A stretch of DNA of 57,610 nucleotides from CALXCT01 sp964422185 (GTDB lineage Bacteria > Bacillota > Clostridia > Oscillospirales > Oscillospiraceae): positions 1-57,610 of the forward strand of contig CAYRAG010000005.1 in NCBI GenBank assembly GCA_964422185.1. Reading direction: 5' to 3'. Under the pieces are notes generated by a model, which ran no database searches, was not told the DNA's origin, and saw only the letters and a list, made by a program, of their open reading frames with translations. The position numbers were made by a program, and so were the translations under genes. Below are positions 41,524-50,269 of this stretch, piece by piece. The number at the start of each line of letters is the position of its first letter. Position 1 is the stretch's first letter.

Positions 41524-42857
41524 TCAGCCCGCATCGCTCTCCTGGGGTGCGCTCTCCTGGCTCGCGCTCTCCTGCGCGGATATCTCGGNNNNNNNNNNNN
41601 NNNNNNNNNNNNNNNNNNNNNNNNNNNNNNNNNNNNNNNNNNNNNNNNNNNNNNNNNNNNNNNNNNNNNNNNNNNNNNNNNNNNNNNNTCGCTCTCCTGG
41701 GGTGCGCTCTCCTGGCTCGCGCTCTCCTGCGCGGATATCTCGGCGCGGTAGTCCTGCAGGGCGGTGTAGAACTCCTCCAGGTTGATCTTCCCGTAGTCGT
41801 CCGTGTACTCCACCTGCTGCGCCTCAATCCGCGGGGAGAGGAGGCTGTCCATCTTCTCGGAGACGGTGGCGTCCCGGTACTGCGCCGTGTCCACCGGCAG
41901 GCGGAGAATGATGTGGTAGCCGTAGGTGCTCTCCACTACCTCGCTGATCTCGCCCTCCTCCAGGGCCAGTGCCGTGTTCTCAAACTCGGGCACCATCTCC
42001 CCGGTTCGCGTGGTGTAGCCGTCCGGGCTGGTGGCCAGGCCGGTGTCCTCGCTGTACTCGTGCATCAGCTCGTCAAAGAGTTCCTCCGGATTCTCGCTCT
42101 CCCGCAGCTGAGACAGCAGATCGTCCGCCAGGGCCTTCTTCTCCGCGATGGTCGCGTCGTCCAGCGGGGGATACCCGTAGGAGCCGTCCTCCCGCTCCAC
42201 CGGCTCGCTTTCCATGTCGCAGGTGAGCAGCAGAATGTGTTTGGCGCGGTAGACGCCGTTGTCGTCCAGATAGGCGTTGATGTCGTCCTCCGTCACCGGG
42301 GTGGCGCCGTTCTCGCCGTACAGGCGGTCAATGAGGGCGTCGTACCAGTAGAAACCCTCCACCATCCTGCGGAACCCGCCCGTCGTCAGCGCGGACATGG
42401 CCAGCTGGGTCTCAAACTCCCCGGCCTCGCCCATGGAGTCCATCGTCTGCTGGATGTCCGACTCCATGGAGGACTTCTCCTCCTCCGTCAGGGAGTAGCC
42501 CTGATCCTCCGCGTAGATTCTGGCCTGGAGGTAGCGGGACACCATGGCCATGGCGTTCTGCTGCACATACTCCGCCAGGGTGCCGTCAGACCAGTCCAGG
42601 GCCTCCGCGTTGCCGCCGTAATAGTAGTTGATCAGAAAGTCGGCCGCGTATCCCGCCCAGTACAGATAGTCCACGGCGGTCACCTCGCGGCCGTCTATCG
42701 TCATGACCACCGTGTCCGCGGGCATTCCGGCCGTGCGCTGAATGATATCGTCCCCGGACGGCTGCGCACTGTCTCCCCCGCCGCCGCAGCCGGCAAGGCC
42801 GCCGGCGGTCAGGACGGCCGCCAGGCCCGCCGCGATCAGTCTCTTCCAGATTTTCAT
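41524..42857 (-). CDS. prsA: PrsA-type peptidyl-prolyl isomerase lipoprotein, interrupted by the assembly gap
   Basis: An extracytoplasmic foldase. The lipoprotein signal has lipobox LAGC. A SurA-like N-terminal part has TIDGREVTAVDYLYWAGYAAD, and a parvulin domain runs from AKHILLLTCDME to YGYHIILRLPVD with HILL, GLATSPDG and GEMVPEFENTALAL. The ATG at 42857 follows AAGGAG. The C-terminus is low-complexity (repeats of QES). Across the N run the frame is meaningless; if the two 55-base copies beside the gap are merged, the protein ends ...QESAPQESDAG at a TGA at 41524-41526, giving about 392 residues. Confidence 0.85.
41534..41588. repeat. 55-base copy left of the assembly gap
   Basis: Bases 41534-41588 are identical to 41689-41743. 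The copies end and begin exactly at the N run, which points to overlapping contig ends rather than a biological duplication. Confidence 0.9.
41589..41688. other. Assembly gap of 100 N
   Basis: Exactly 100 N, the usual placeholder for a gap of unknown size. It falls inside the 3' end of the PrsA-type gene. Confidence 0.99.
41689..41743. repeat. 55-base copy right of the assembly gap
   Basis: The second copy of the 55-base sequence described at 41534-41588. It encodes the QES repeats near the C-terminus of the foldase. Confidence 0.9.
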
Positions 42858-42947
42858 GGGTTCTTCGCTCCTTAAAAACATTGTGTTGGGATGGATTTGA
42901 GGGCTCCCCGCGCCGCTGCGGCGTAAAAGGCGCCCGGAATCTCTGTC

Positions 42948-43994
42948 TTATCCCCGTGCGGGGATCTGCGCCGCCAGCGGGAACGCCGCGGCCGCGGCGT
43001 CCTCCTCCAGCCGGGTGCGCCACCGGGAATAGGCCTCCTCCCAGCCGGCGTAGGCCGGGTCGCCCCGCCGATCCGGAACCCCTGCGGCCGCGAGATCCGC
43101 GCCCAGCAGGTGGGTGAATTTCAGCGCGCCGTTGGCGTTCAGGTGGGAGTAGTCATACAGGTCGGACGACGGGTCGAAGCCCATCTCGTCCAGGCGGGTC
43201 AGGTAGTTCCAGTAGGTCAGGCCATACTCCCGGGCCAGATCCGTGACCGCGTTCATGTACCTCTGCTTCTCCCCGTCCGCGCAGAACGGCGCGCAGACCA
43301 GGATGAGCTCCACCTCCTCGTCCCGGCACAGCTGAACCAGCTTCTCAAAGTACTCCAGGGCGTAGGGGGCCAGCGCCAGCTTCTCGGAGGCGGGCACCCG
43401 GGCGGACAGCTCGTACGGGGTGATACCCAGGCGGTACTCGCAGCCTTTCCCGGTGGCGTCCGCCGGGGCGAAGTCCGCGGTGGACACCTCTTTCCAGCGG
43501 GAGTGGAACAGGGTCATGGGGATGAGGTACTCCAGGCGGTCTCTCCCCTGAAACAGGTCGAAGATCGCCCGCAGCCTGGGCCCGGCCCAGGCCATGTTGT
43601 CAATGGACTTGTGGGTGTTGCCGTCCTCCTCGTAGACGAGATCCGGAAAATAGAGCATGTACGCGTCCAGCACCATCCGATCCGGGTGCTGCGTGCGGAT
43701 GGCCTCCTCCGCCAGGTAGTAGGACAGGGGGATGGACTGGCCGTGCTGGCCCAGATTGTTGCTGACGATGCCGTACTCATGCCAAAGCTCCATGGGAAAC
43801 GCGCCGTTGAGGATGTGGCTGGAGCCGAGAATCACCACATCCAGGCTGTCCTCCGGCTCCCGGTACAGCGACGCCACGGCATCCGCGCTGTTCTTATTGC
43901 GCAGCACATAGGTGGCGCCGCCGAACAGCGCCAGGAGCAGCGCCAGGAAGCAGACGACGCTGACCGCCCTTCGCAGGGTTCTGTTCTTTTTCAC
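42948..43994 (-). CDS. SGNH/DltD-like hydrolase-acyltransferase partner of MBOAT
   Basis: A 348-residue protein with one N-terminal membrane anchor (AVSVVCFLALLLALFGGATYVL) and an extracytoplasmic SGNH-type domain. Motifs: VVILGSSHILNGAFP (the nucleophile block GSSH), LGQHGQSIPLSYY (the Gly block), and a C-terminal DYSHLNANGALKF (Asp and His of the catalytic site). The GTG at 43994 has GAGAGGGGG upstream; a GTG nine codons earlier does not. It lies directly behind an MBOAT gene, a pairing known for O-acylation of cell-surface polymers. Confidence 0.83.
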   Translation of the reverse strand: MKKNRTLRRAVSVVCFLALLLALFGGATYVLRNKNSADAVASLYREPEDSLDVVILGSSHILNGAFPMELWHEYGIVSNNLGQHGQSIPLSYYLAEEAIRTQHPDRMVLDAYMLYFPDLVYEEDGNTHKSIDNMAWAGPRLRAIFDLFQGRDRLEYLIPMTLFHSRWKEVSTADFAPADATGKGCEYRLGITPYELSARVPASEKLALAPYALEYFEKLVQLCRDEEVELILVCAPFCADGEKQRYMNAVTDLAREYGLTYWNYLTRLDEMGFDPSSDLYDYSHLNANGALKFTHLLGADLAAAGVPDRRGDPAYAGWEEAYSRWRTRLEEDAAAAAFPLAAQIPARG

Positions 43995-44025
43995 GCTCCG
44001 GCGCCCCCTCTCCCGCGGCACCGCG

Positions 44026-45510
44026 TCAGAACTGCGCCGCGTAGATAAACTGGCTGGCGTCGTACTCGCCGCCGTAGATTCCGAAGATCAGGATGGAGAA
44101 GATCAGGGCGTAGTAGACCACCCACCGCACGGGCAGCGGCAGCGCCAGTATCTTCTCCCGGACACCGCAGCGCCGCTGCAGGAGATCCGCCAGAAAGACC
44201 ACGAGAACCGCGGCCAGCGCCACGATGAGATCTTTCTTATCCAGGCCCAGGCCGGTGACGCCGTCCAGGCTCAGGGTCAGGTGGGTAGCCATCCGCCAGA
44301 GAAAACCCAGCGCCGCACGGGTGGAGTCCGCACGGAAGAACACCCACGCCACGGTGACCAGGGCGAAAGTAAACACGCCCCGCACAAACCGGCACAGGCC
44401 GCCCTCCCGGTTGATCCTCAGGGCGGAGACCAGTCTGTCCCGGACGGGTTTGAGCAGATCCCCGATGACCTGATACAGTCCGTGCAGGCCGCCCCACACG
44501 ACAAAGTGCCAGCTCGCCCCGTGCCACAGGCCGCTGACCAGAAAGGTGATCATGGTGTTGACCCGGGTGCGCAGCACACCGCGCCGGCTTCCGCCCAGGG
44601 GGATGTACAGGTAGTCCCGGAACCAGCTGGACAGGGAGACATGCCACCGCCGCCAGAAGTCCCGGATGGACAGGGCCAGATACGGCTGTTTGAAGTTCTC
44701 CATGAGCGCAAAGCCCAGCACCTGCGCCGCGCCGATGGCCACGGCGGAGTACCCGGCGAAATCGCAGTAGAGCTGGATGGAGAAGCACACCGCCGCCAGG
44801 GCCAGGTGCAGCCCGTTGTAGTCCTGATACGCGGGGAACACCGTGTCCACCAGCAGGCCCAGCCGATCCGCCGCCACCAGCTTCAGGAAGTAGCCCCAGC
44901 CCATCAGGAGCAGGCCCCGGCGCATCCGGTCAAAGTCAAAGGGGGCGTCCATCCCCCACTCGCCCTGCCCGCCCCGCATCTGCGGCAGCAGGCTGTCTGC
45001 TCTGCCGATGGGGCCGGACACCACCTGGGGGAAAAAGGCCACGAACAGGGCGTAGCGCAGCAGGTTCCGCTCTGCCGCGACTTTGCCCCGGTAGACATCG
45101 GCGACATACCCCAGCGCCTGGAGGAGGTAGAAAGAGATCCCCACCGGCAGCAGAATGCTGAACGAGGGCCGCGCCAGGCTGATTCCCGCCGCGGCCGCGA
45201 CGGCCACGACGGTGTCCACGGCGAAATTGAAGTACTTCAGCAGCGCCAGCACGGCCAAACACGCCGCAAACGCCAGGATCAGCAGGGTGCGCCGGCCCCG
45301 GCCGGCCGCCGTTCGCTCAATCAGCAGGCCCGCGGCGTAGGTCACCAGGGTGCAGTACGCCAGCGGCAGGAAGAAGCGCACATCCCAGCTGAGATAGAAG
45401 AAGTAGCTGGCCAGCAGCAGCCACGCCGGTCTGAGCTTCCTGGGCAGCGGGAAGTACACGAGCGCCACAACGGGGAAAAACAGCAGAAAGTCGATGGATT
45501 GAAACAGCAT
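44026..45510 (-). CDS. MBOAT family O-acyltransferase (AlgI/DltB-like)
   Basis: A 494-residue membrane-bound O-acyltransferase that passes acyl groups across the membrane to surface polysaccharide. N-terminal LFQSIDFLLFFPVVALVYF, VGISFYLLQALGYVADVY, the YCDFAGYSAVAIGAA segment, SIRDFWRRWHVSLSSWFRDYLYIPLGG, and the catalytic His in SGLWHGASWHFVVWGGLHG are all visible. The ATG at 45510 has GGAGCGG close upstream. It is the first gene of an operon with the SGNH protein and perhaps prsA. The acceptor polymer is unknown. Confidence 0.92.
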   Translation of the reverse strand: MLFQSIDFLLFFPVVALVYFPLPRKLRPAWLLLASYFFYLSWDVRFFLPLAYCTLVTYAAGLLIERTAAGRGRRTLLILAFAACLAVLALLKYFNFAVDTVVAVAAAAGISLARPSFSILLPVGISFYLLQALGYVADVYRGKVAAERNLLRYALFVAFFPQVVSGPIGRADSLLPQMRGGQGEWGMDAPFDFDRMRRGLLLMGWGYFLKLVAADRLGLLVDTVFPAYQDYNGLHLALAAVCFSIQLYCDFAGYSAVAIGAAQVLGFALMENFKQPYLALSIRDFWRRWHVSLSSWFRDYLYIPLGGSRRGVLRTRVNTMITFLVSGLWHGASWHFVVWGGLHGLYQVIGDLLKPVRDRLVSALRINREGGLCRFVRGVFTFALVTVAWVFFRADSTRAALGFLWRMATHLTLSLDGVTGLGLDKKDLIVALAAVLVVFLADLLQRRCGVREKILALPLPVRWVVYYALIFSILIFGIYGGEYDASQFIYAAQF

Positions 45511-45599
45511 ATCCGCTCCGCGCCCCGGGGCGCCCCTCCTCTCCGATCAGCCTGGAATCCCTCCCCGGGAGTCTCCCGCCGCACCGCGGCGTTGTCCCC

Positions 45600-45628
45600 A
45601 TTATACAGGATAGATTCCCCCCGCGCAA
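45600..45628 (-). promoter_or_regulatory. Promoter of the MBOAT operon
   Basis: Minus-strand TTGCGC (45623-45628), 17 bases, TATAAT (45600-45605). The leader is about 85 bases. Confidence 0.75.
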
Positions 45629-45762
45629 GAGCGGTGCGCTCCCGGCCGCTTTCGGGGAAAACAGTCTTGACAACGGCCGGCCCGGTGTGAAACAATACGG
45701 GCCGATAAGGGGAGATAGCACCGCATGCCCTCCCCGTGCGTGAGGAAAGGGAGGATCCCGCC

Positions 45763-46491
45763 ATGTCTCAACTTACCGGCCGCATCCACTCGCTGGAGTC
45801 ATTCGGGGCCGTGGACGGGCCCGGCGTCCGCTATGTCATCTTCTTCCAGGGCTGTCCCCTGCGCTGCATCTTCTGCCACAATCCGGACACCTGGAACTTT
45901 TCCGAGGGCACGGAGATGACCGTGGACGATCTGGTCGACAAAATTGTGGACTACCGTCCGTTCTACCGCAGGGGCGGTGTCACCCTCACCGGCGGCGAGC
46001 CCCTGGCCCAGCCGGAATTCGCCGCCGCGCTGCTGCGCCGACTGAAAGACGAGGGATTCCACACCGCCGTGGATACCGCCGGCTCCATCCCGCTCAGCCG
46101 GTGCCATGAGGCGGCGGATCTCGCCGACCTGCTCCTGCTGGACATCAAGGCGCTGGATCCGGCGCTGTGCCGCACAGTATCCGGCGTGGACGGCAGCGGG
46201 GCCAAAGCCCTGCTCAACCGCCGCCAGGAACAGGGGCGCCCCGTATGGCTGCGCCATGTGCTGGTTCCCGGATACACCCTGGCGCGCGAACCGCTGGAGG
46301 CGCTGGCGGACTACCTCAAGCCGTATACCTGCATTGAAAAGGTGGAGCTGCTGCCGTTCCACCAGCTGGGCGCCTACAAGTGGAAAGAGATGAAAGTGCC
46401 CTACCGCCTGGAGGGGGTCGAGCAGCCGGGCGCCGAAGAGGTCGCCATGGCCCGGGAGATCTTCGCCAGCCGCGGCTTCACCCTCCACTGA
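45763..46491 (+). CDS. pflA: Pyruvate formate-lyase activating enzyme
   Basis: A 242-residue radical SAM glycyl-radical activase. The cluster motif CPLRCIFC has Cys31, 35 and 38; downstream are VTLTGGEPLAQPEFA, HTAVDTAGS, LLLDIKALDP, WLRHVLVPGYT and LLPFHQLGAYKWKEM, all typical of PflA. The ATG at 45763 follows AAGGGAGG. No pyruvate formate-lyase gene is next to it, unlike most loci. A TTGACA lies at about 45668, but the matching -10 box is poor. Confidence 0.94.
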   Translation: MSQLTGRIHSLESFGAVDGPGVRYVIFFQGCPLRCIFCHNPDTWNFSEGTEMTVDDLVDKIVDYRPFYRRGGVTLTGGEPLAQPEFAAALLRRLKDEGFHTAVDTAGSIPLSRCHEAADLADLLLLDIKALDPALCRTVSGVDGSGAKALLNRRQEQGRPVWLRHVLVPGYTLAREPLEALADYLKPYTCIEKVELLPFHQLGAYKWKEMKVPYRLEGVEQPGAEEVAMAREIFASRGFTLH

Positions 46492-46508
46492 AATTTCACC
46501 TGTTCCTG

Positions 46509-46540
46509 CCCGGCGGATCGCGGATCCGCCGGGTGTTTTT
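46509..46540 (+). terminator. Terminator of pflA
   Basis: A perfect 11-bp stem (46509-46519 with 46523-46533) followed by TGTTTTT on the plus strand. Confidence 0.92.
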
Positions 46541-46594
46541 CCGTTTTCCCCCGGGGTTTGCCGAAAAAGATTCATATTCTGTTCACAAATTGTT

Positions 46595-46623
46595 TTGAAT
46601 TTTTCCGCATGTCGTAGTATGAT
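46595..46623 (+). promoter_or_regulatory. Promoter of the Gld-type ABC operon
   Basis: TTGAAT (46595-46600), 17 bases, TATGAT (46618-46623). It precedes the TTG start at 46688 by about 60 bases. Confidence 0.8.
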
Positions 46624-46687
46624 AGCCGTTAGCACTGGCGTCCTGTCCGCCCCCGGCGGGCGGCGCCGAAGTAAGGAGGAATCTGAC

Positions 46688-47734
46688 TTGATCGAAGTGC
46701 GCGACCTGGTCAAGCGGTACGGAGACCGCGTAGCGGTGGATCATCTGAATTTCACCGTGGAAAAAGGCCAGATCTATGGATTCCTTGGGCCCAACGGCGC
46801 AGGCAAATCCACCACGATGAACATCATGACCGGCTACCTGGGGCTCACCGAGGGCGAGGTCATTGTCAACGGCTTCAACATCCTCACGCAGCCGGAGGAG
46901 GCGAAGCGGTGCATCGGCTACCTGCCGGAGGTGCCGCCGCTGTACCCCGACATGACCGTGACGGAGTACCTGCTCTTTGCCGCCCGGCTCAAGGGCGTGC
47001 CCAGGGCGGAGCAGACGGAGCAGATTGACCGGGTCATTGATCTGACCCACCTGGAGGAAGTGAAGACACGGCTGATCCGGAACCTGTCCAAGGGCTACCG
47101 CCAGAGAGTCGGGCTTGCGCAGGCCATCCTGGGCTTCCCGGAGATCATCATTCTGGACGAGCCCACGGTGGGTCTGGATCCCAAGCAGATCATCGAGATC
47201 CGGGATCTGATCCGGGATCTGGCCGGGGAGCACACCATCATCCTCAGCTCCCACATCCTGTCCGAAGTGCAGGAGGTCTGCGACCATGTGCTGATCATCA
47301 ACAACGGCAGACTCATCGCCAGCGGCACGCCGGAGGAGCTGGAGCACCAGCTGTCCGGCTCTCTCCTGTCCGCGACCGTGAAATCGGACGACATGGAGGA
47401 GGTACAGCGCCGGCTGGCCGCCCTGGACGGCGCCGAGTCCGTCACCGTCACCGCGTCCAGCCTCCCGGGCGAGGTGGACGCCTCCATCCGCTGCAGGCAG
47501 GGCGCCGACCTGCGGGAGGCGGTATACCGCTCCTGCGTCGAGGCGGACACCCCGCTGCTGATGCTGCGCGGGTCTGACATGTCCCTGGAGCAGATCTTCC
47601 TGCAGGTCACCGACAGCGACGCCCCCATCCTGGAAGAGGAGTCCGGGGATCAGACGGAGGAGATCGAAGCGCCGGCGGAGGAGCAGGAGTCCCCCGCCCC
47701 GGAATCGGAAGAAAAGGAGGATGATGCGCAGTGA
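46688..47734 (+). CDS. ABC transporter ATP-binding protein (GldA-like)
   Basis: A 348-residue ABC ATPase. Walker A is GPNGAGKST; the signature is NLSKGYRQRVGLAQA, Walker B IIILDEPTVGLD, and the switch His is in LSSHILSEVQEVC. The start is TTG at 46688 with AAGGAGGAATCTGAC in front. A DUF4162-like region follows at about 225-310, and the last 30 residues are a strongly acidic tail (EEIEAPAEEQESPAPESEE). It pairs with the permease and GldG-like gene downstream; GldA/GldF/GldG-type systems are known from gliding Bacteroidetes, but this form is common in clostridia with unknown cargo. Confidence 0.92.
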   Translation: MIEVRDLVKRYGDRVAVDHLNFTVEKGQIYGFLGPNGAGKSTTMNIMTGYLGLTEGEVIVNGFNILTQPEEAKRCIGYLPEVPPLYPDMTVTEYLLFAARLKGVPRAEQTEQIDRVIDLTHLEEVKTRLIRNLSKGYRQRVGLAQAILGFPEIIILDEPTVGLDPKQIIEIRDLIRDLAGEHTIILSSHILSEVQEVCDHVLIINNGRLIASGTPEELEHQLSGSLLSATVKSDDMEEVQRRLAALDGAESVTVTASSLPGEVDASIRCRQGADLREAVYRSCVEADTPLLMLRGSDMSLEQIFLQVTDSDAPILEEESGDQTEEIEAPAEEQESPAPESEEKEDDAQ

Positions 47735-48597
47735 GTGCCATTTTCCGGCGTGAGTTCCGCTCCTATTTCACCTCGATGATCGGCTATGTGTTCATCGCCG
47801 TCATCCTTGCCTTTGTGGGGGTCTACTTCACCGTGACCAACCTGGCCAGCGGCTACCCCTACTTCTCCTACACCCTTGCGCAGACGCTGCAGTTCTTCCT
47901 GTTCTGCATTCCGCTGCTCACCATGCGCTCCATGGCGGAGGACCGGAAGAGCCGCACGGATCAGATGCTGCTGACCTACCCGGTGTCCGTCGTGAAGGTG
48001 GTGCTGGGCAAGTACTTCGCCATGGTCGCGGTGCTGGCCATCCCCATGATCATCTTCTGCGTCTACCCGCTGATCCTGCGGGCCTACGGCGCGCACGGCA
48101 CGGTGTCCGACTACAGCACCATCCTGGCGGTGTTCCTGCTGGGCTGCATGTTCCTGGCCATCGGCATGTTCATCTCCTCCCTGACGGAGAATCAGATCAT
48201 CGCCGCGGTCGCCGCGTTCTTTGTCCTTCTGGTTCTGTTTATGTGGGACGACCTGATCAGCTTCCTGCCCGCCGGCATCCCCGGCAATATGCTGGGCTGC
48301 CTGATTCTGGTGGCGGCGCTGGCGCTGTTTCTGTACTTCATGTCCAGAAGCGCCATCCCCTCCATGGTGGTCGCCATCATCGGCTTTGTGGCGGTCATCG
48401 TGCTCTACTTTGTAGACTCGTCCCGCTTCGCCGGTCTGCTGAGCACCCTGCTGGGGAAGCTGTCCATCATGACGGTTCTGAATAACTTCGCTTTCACCTT
48501 TGTCTTCGACTGGCCCGGCCTGATCTTCTATGTGTCCGTCGCCGTCCTGTTCCTGTTTTTGACGGTTCAGACCGTGCAAAAACGCCGCTGGGTCTGA
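47731..48597 (+). CDS. ABC-2 type permease (GldF-like)
   Basis: A 288-residue membrane protein with six helices. The N-terminal FRREFRSYFTSMIGYVFIA and MRSMAEDRKSRTDQMLLTYPVS are marks of the GldF/ABC-2 permease family. The GTG at 47731 overlaps the stop of the ATPase gene as GTGA, with AAAGGAGG upstream. It forms the membrane channel of the system. Confidence 0.9.
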   Translation: MSAIFRREFRSYFTSMIGYVFIAVILAFVGVYFTVTNLASGYPYFSYTLAQTLQFFLFCIPLLTMRSMAEDRKSRTDQMLLTYPVSVVKVVLGKYFAMVAVLAIPMIIFCVYPLILRAYGAHGTVSDYSTILAVFLLGCMFLAIGMFISSLTENQIIAAVAAFFVLLVLFMWDDLISFLPAGIPGNMLGCLILVAALALFLYFMSRSAIPSMVVAIIGFVAVIVLYFVDSSRFAGLLSTLLGKLSIMTVLNNFAFTFVFDWPGLIFYVSVAVLFLFLTVQTVQKRRWV

Positions 48598-48608
48598 GGA
48601 GGTGCGGA

Positions 48609-50033
48609 ATGAAAGAGAAGAAAACCGCACGGGTCGGACGCAGCACGCGGATCTTCGCGCTGTGCGCCGTGGTCATCGCCGCTGTCATCGTGCTGAACCT
48701 GGTACTGCAGCTGGTTCCCAGCGGAACCGCCCGGCCGGACATCTCCAACCGGGGCCTGTATGATATCTCCGACACCACGAAGGAGATGCTGGCCAATCTG
48801 GATCAGGACATCGATCTGACGCTCATCGCGGATCCGGAGAATGTGGATCCCCGGGTCACCCAGTTTCTGAAAGTCTACACGGCCCTGTCCGACCGCCTGC
48901 ACTACACCTTTATCAACCTGGTGGACAACCCCACCGCCCCTGAAACCTACAACACCAGCGCCAACGCCGTCACCGTGCGCTGCGAGGCCACCGGCAAACA
49001 GACCGAGGTCTTCACCGCCGGCTTCTACGGATACGGCAACGCCATTGTGGCCTACGACCCGGAGGCGTACATGTCCTACCAGCAGTATGTGGAGGCGTAC
49101 TTCGACGGGGACGGCCAGATGACCGCGGCCATCAACTATGTCACCAGCGATGTGGATCAGACCATCTACACCCTCGGCGGACACGGCGAGGCGGATCTGA
49201 GCCCCACCGTCGCCGGCATGATTGAGAAACTCAGCCTCACCCTGGCGGATGAGCCCCTGAACCTGCTGATGGCGGGCAGCATCCCGGAGGACTGCGACCT
49301 GCTCATCATCAACAACCCCACCTCCGACCTGACGGAGGACGAGCTGGATATGCTCCTGGATCACCTCACTTCCGGCGGCCGGGTCATCCTGATCATCCAG
49401 AAGACCACGGAGATGGAGCACTTCAGCACCCTGATGCGGGTCTACGGCATGGAGCTGCAGCAGGGCTTCCTGGGCGACACCAGCCGGACCTATGCCATGT
49501 ACGCGTCCCGGTACGGCTTTTTCTGCTTCGCGCCCACCCTGTCCCGCAGCAACGAGATCACCTCCGGCATCACGGCCAACTCCATTTTGTTCTACCCCGC
49601 CGCGATGGTGCGGGTGGATCCGGCCCGGAGCTCCATCACCGTGAACAACTTCATGACGACCTCGGAGCAGGGCTACCTGTATGTGGATGAGAACACGGAG
49701 AGCGAACCCGACACCTATGTCATCGGCGCCGTGGCCACGGAGCCGACAGACAGCGGCGAGGCCCGCCTGACCGTCATCACCTCCATGTCCCTCATCAGCG
49801 AGGACTTCGAGGGTCTCTACTCCGACATGTCCAACATGGACATCTTCATGAACGCCGTCACCGCCAACTTCGACGAGGTGGTGGCGAATACCGCGATTCC
49901 CCCCATCAGTCTGAGTGTGGACTACATCACCGTGGGCACCCCCGGACTGTGGGCGACGCTCTTTGTCGTCGCAATCCCGCTGGGCACGCTGATCTTCGGC
50001 CTGGTCTACTGGCTGCGCAGAAGAAAGCGCTGA
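48609..50033 (+). CDS. GldG-family ABC transporter auxiliary protein
   Basis: A 474-residue protein with an N-terminal helix (IFALCAVVIAAVIVLNLVLQLV), a large extracytoplasmic domain (YDISDTTKEMLANLDQDIDLTLIADPENVDPRV, YTLGGHGEADLSP, DCDLLIINNPTSDLTEDELDMLLDHLTSGGRVILI) and a C-terminal helix (LWATLFVVAIPLGTLIFGLVYW), as in GldG. The ATG follows GAGGTG. It is the last gene of the operon; the DUF4340 protein that often follows in relatives is missing. Confidence 0.88.
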   Translation: MKEKKTARVGRSTRIFALCAVVIAAVIVLNLVLQLVPSGTARPDISNRGLYDISDTTKEMLANLDQDIDLTLIADPENVDPRVTQFLKVYTALSDRLHYTFINLVDNPTAPETYNTSANAVTVRCEATGKQTEVFTAGFYGYGNAIVAYDPEAYMSYQQYVEAYFDGDGQMTAAINYVTSDVDQTIYTLGGHGEADLSPTVAGMIEKLSLTLADEPLNLLMAGSIPEDCDLLIINNPTSDLTEDELDMLLDHLTSGGRVILIIQKTTEMEHFSTLMRVYGMELQQGFLGDTSRTYAMYASRYGFFCFAPTLSRSNEITSGITANSILFYPAAMVRVDPARSSITVNNFMTTSEQGYLYVDENTESEPDTYVIGAVATEPTDSGEARLTVITSMSLISEDFEGLYSDMSNMDIFMNAVTANFDEVVANTAIPPISLSVDYITVGTPGLWATLFVVAIPLGTLIFGLVYWLRRRKR

Positions 50034-50056
50034 TCCGCCGTCCGCGCACGAACCGA

Positions 50057-50101
50057 AACTGCGGGGAGAGCAGGCTGCCGCCTGCCTCCCCGCAGTTTTT
50101 T
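50057..50101 (+). terminator. Terminator of the Gld-type ABC operon
   Basis: A stem with arms AACTGCGGGGAG/CTCCCCGCAGTT, with an inner GCAGGC/GCCTGC pairing, followed by a T run. Confidence 0.92.
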
Positions 50102-50121
50102 CGCCCTTTTTCCCGTTGTGA

Positions 50122-50150
50122 TTGCTTTTCCGGATTTCCGGGTGTACAAT
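50122..50150 (+). promoter_or_regulatory. Promoter of the purine nucleoside phosphorylase operon
   Basis: TTGCTT (50122-50127), 17 bases, TACAAT (50145-50150). It leaves a leader of about 110 bases with a GCGCCGG/CCGGCGC inverted repeat. Confidence 0.75.
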
Positions 50151-50269
50151 AGCCCCATTGCAGCCCTGCTGCCGTGCGAATCTCCGGCGCAGGCGCCGGT
50201 ATGTTTCCCTCTGGCGTGCGGTTAGCCGGCGCTTATGTGAAACCGCGAAGCAGAAAGGGGATCTCCCGC

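Noticed and set aside
41241..42875. Long plus-strand frame running through the N gap
   Set aside because: It exists only because N codons contain no stops; the minus strand carries the PrsA-type foldase.
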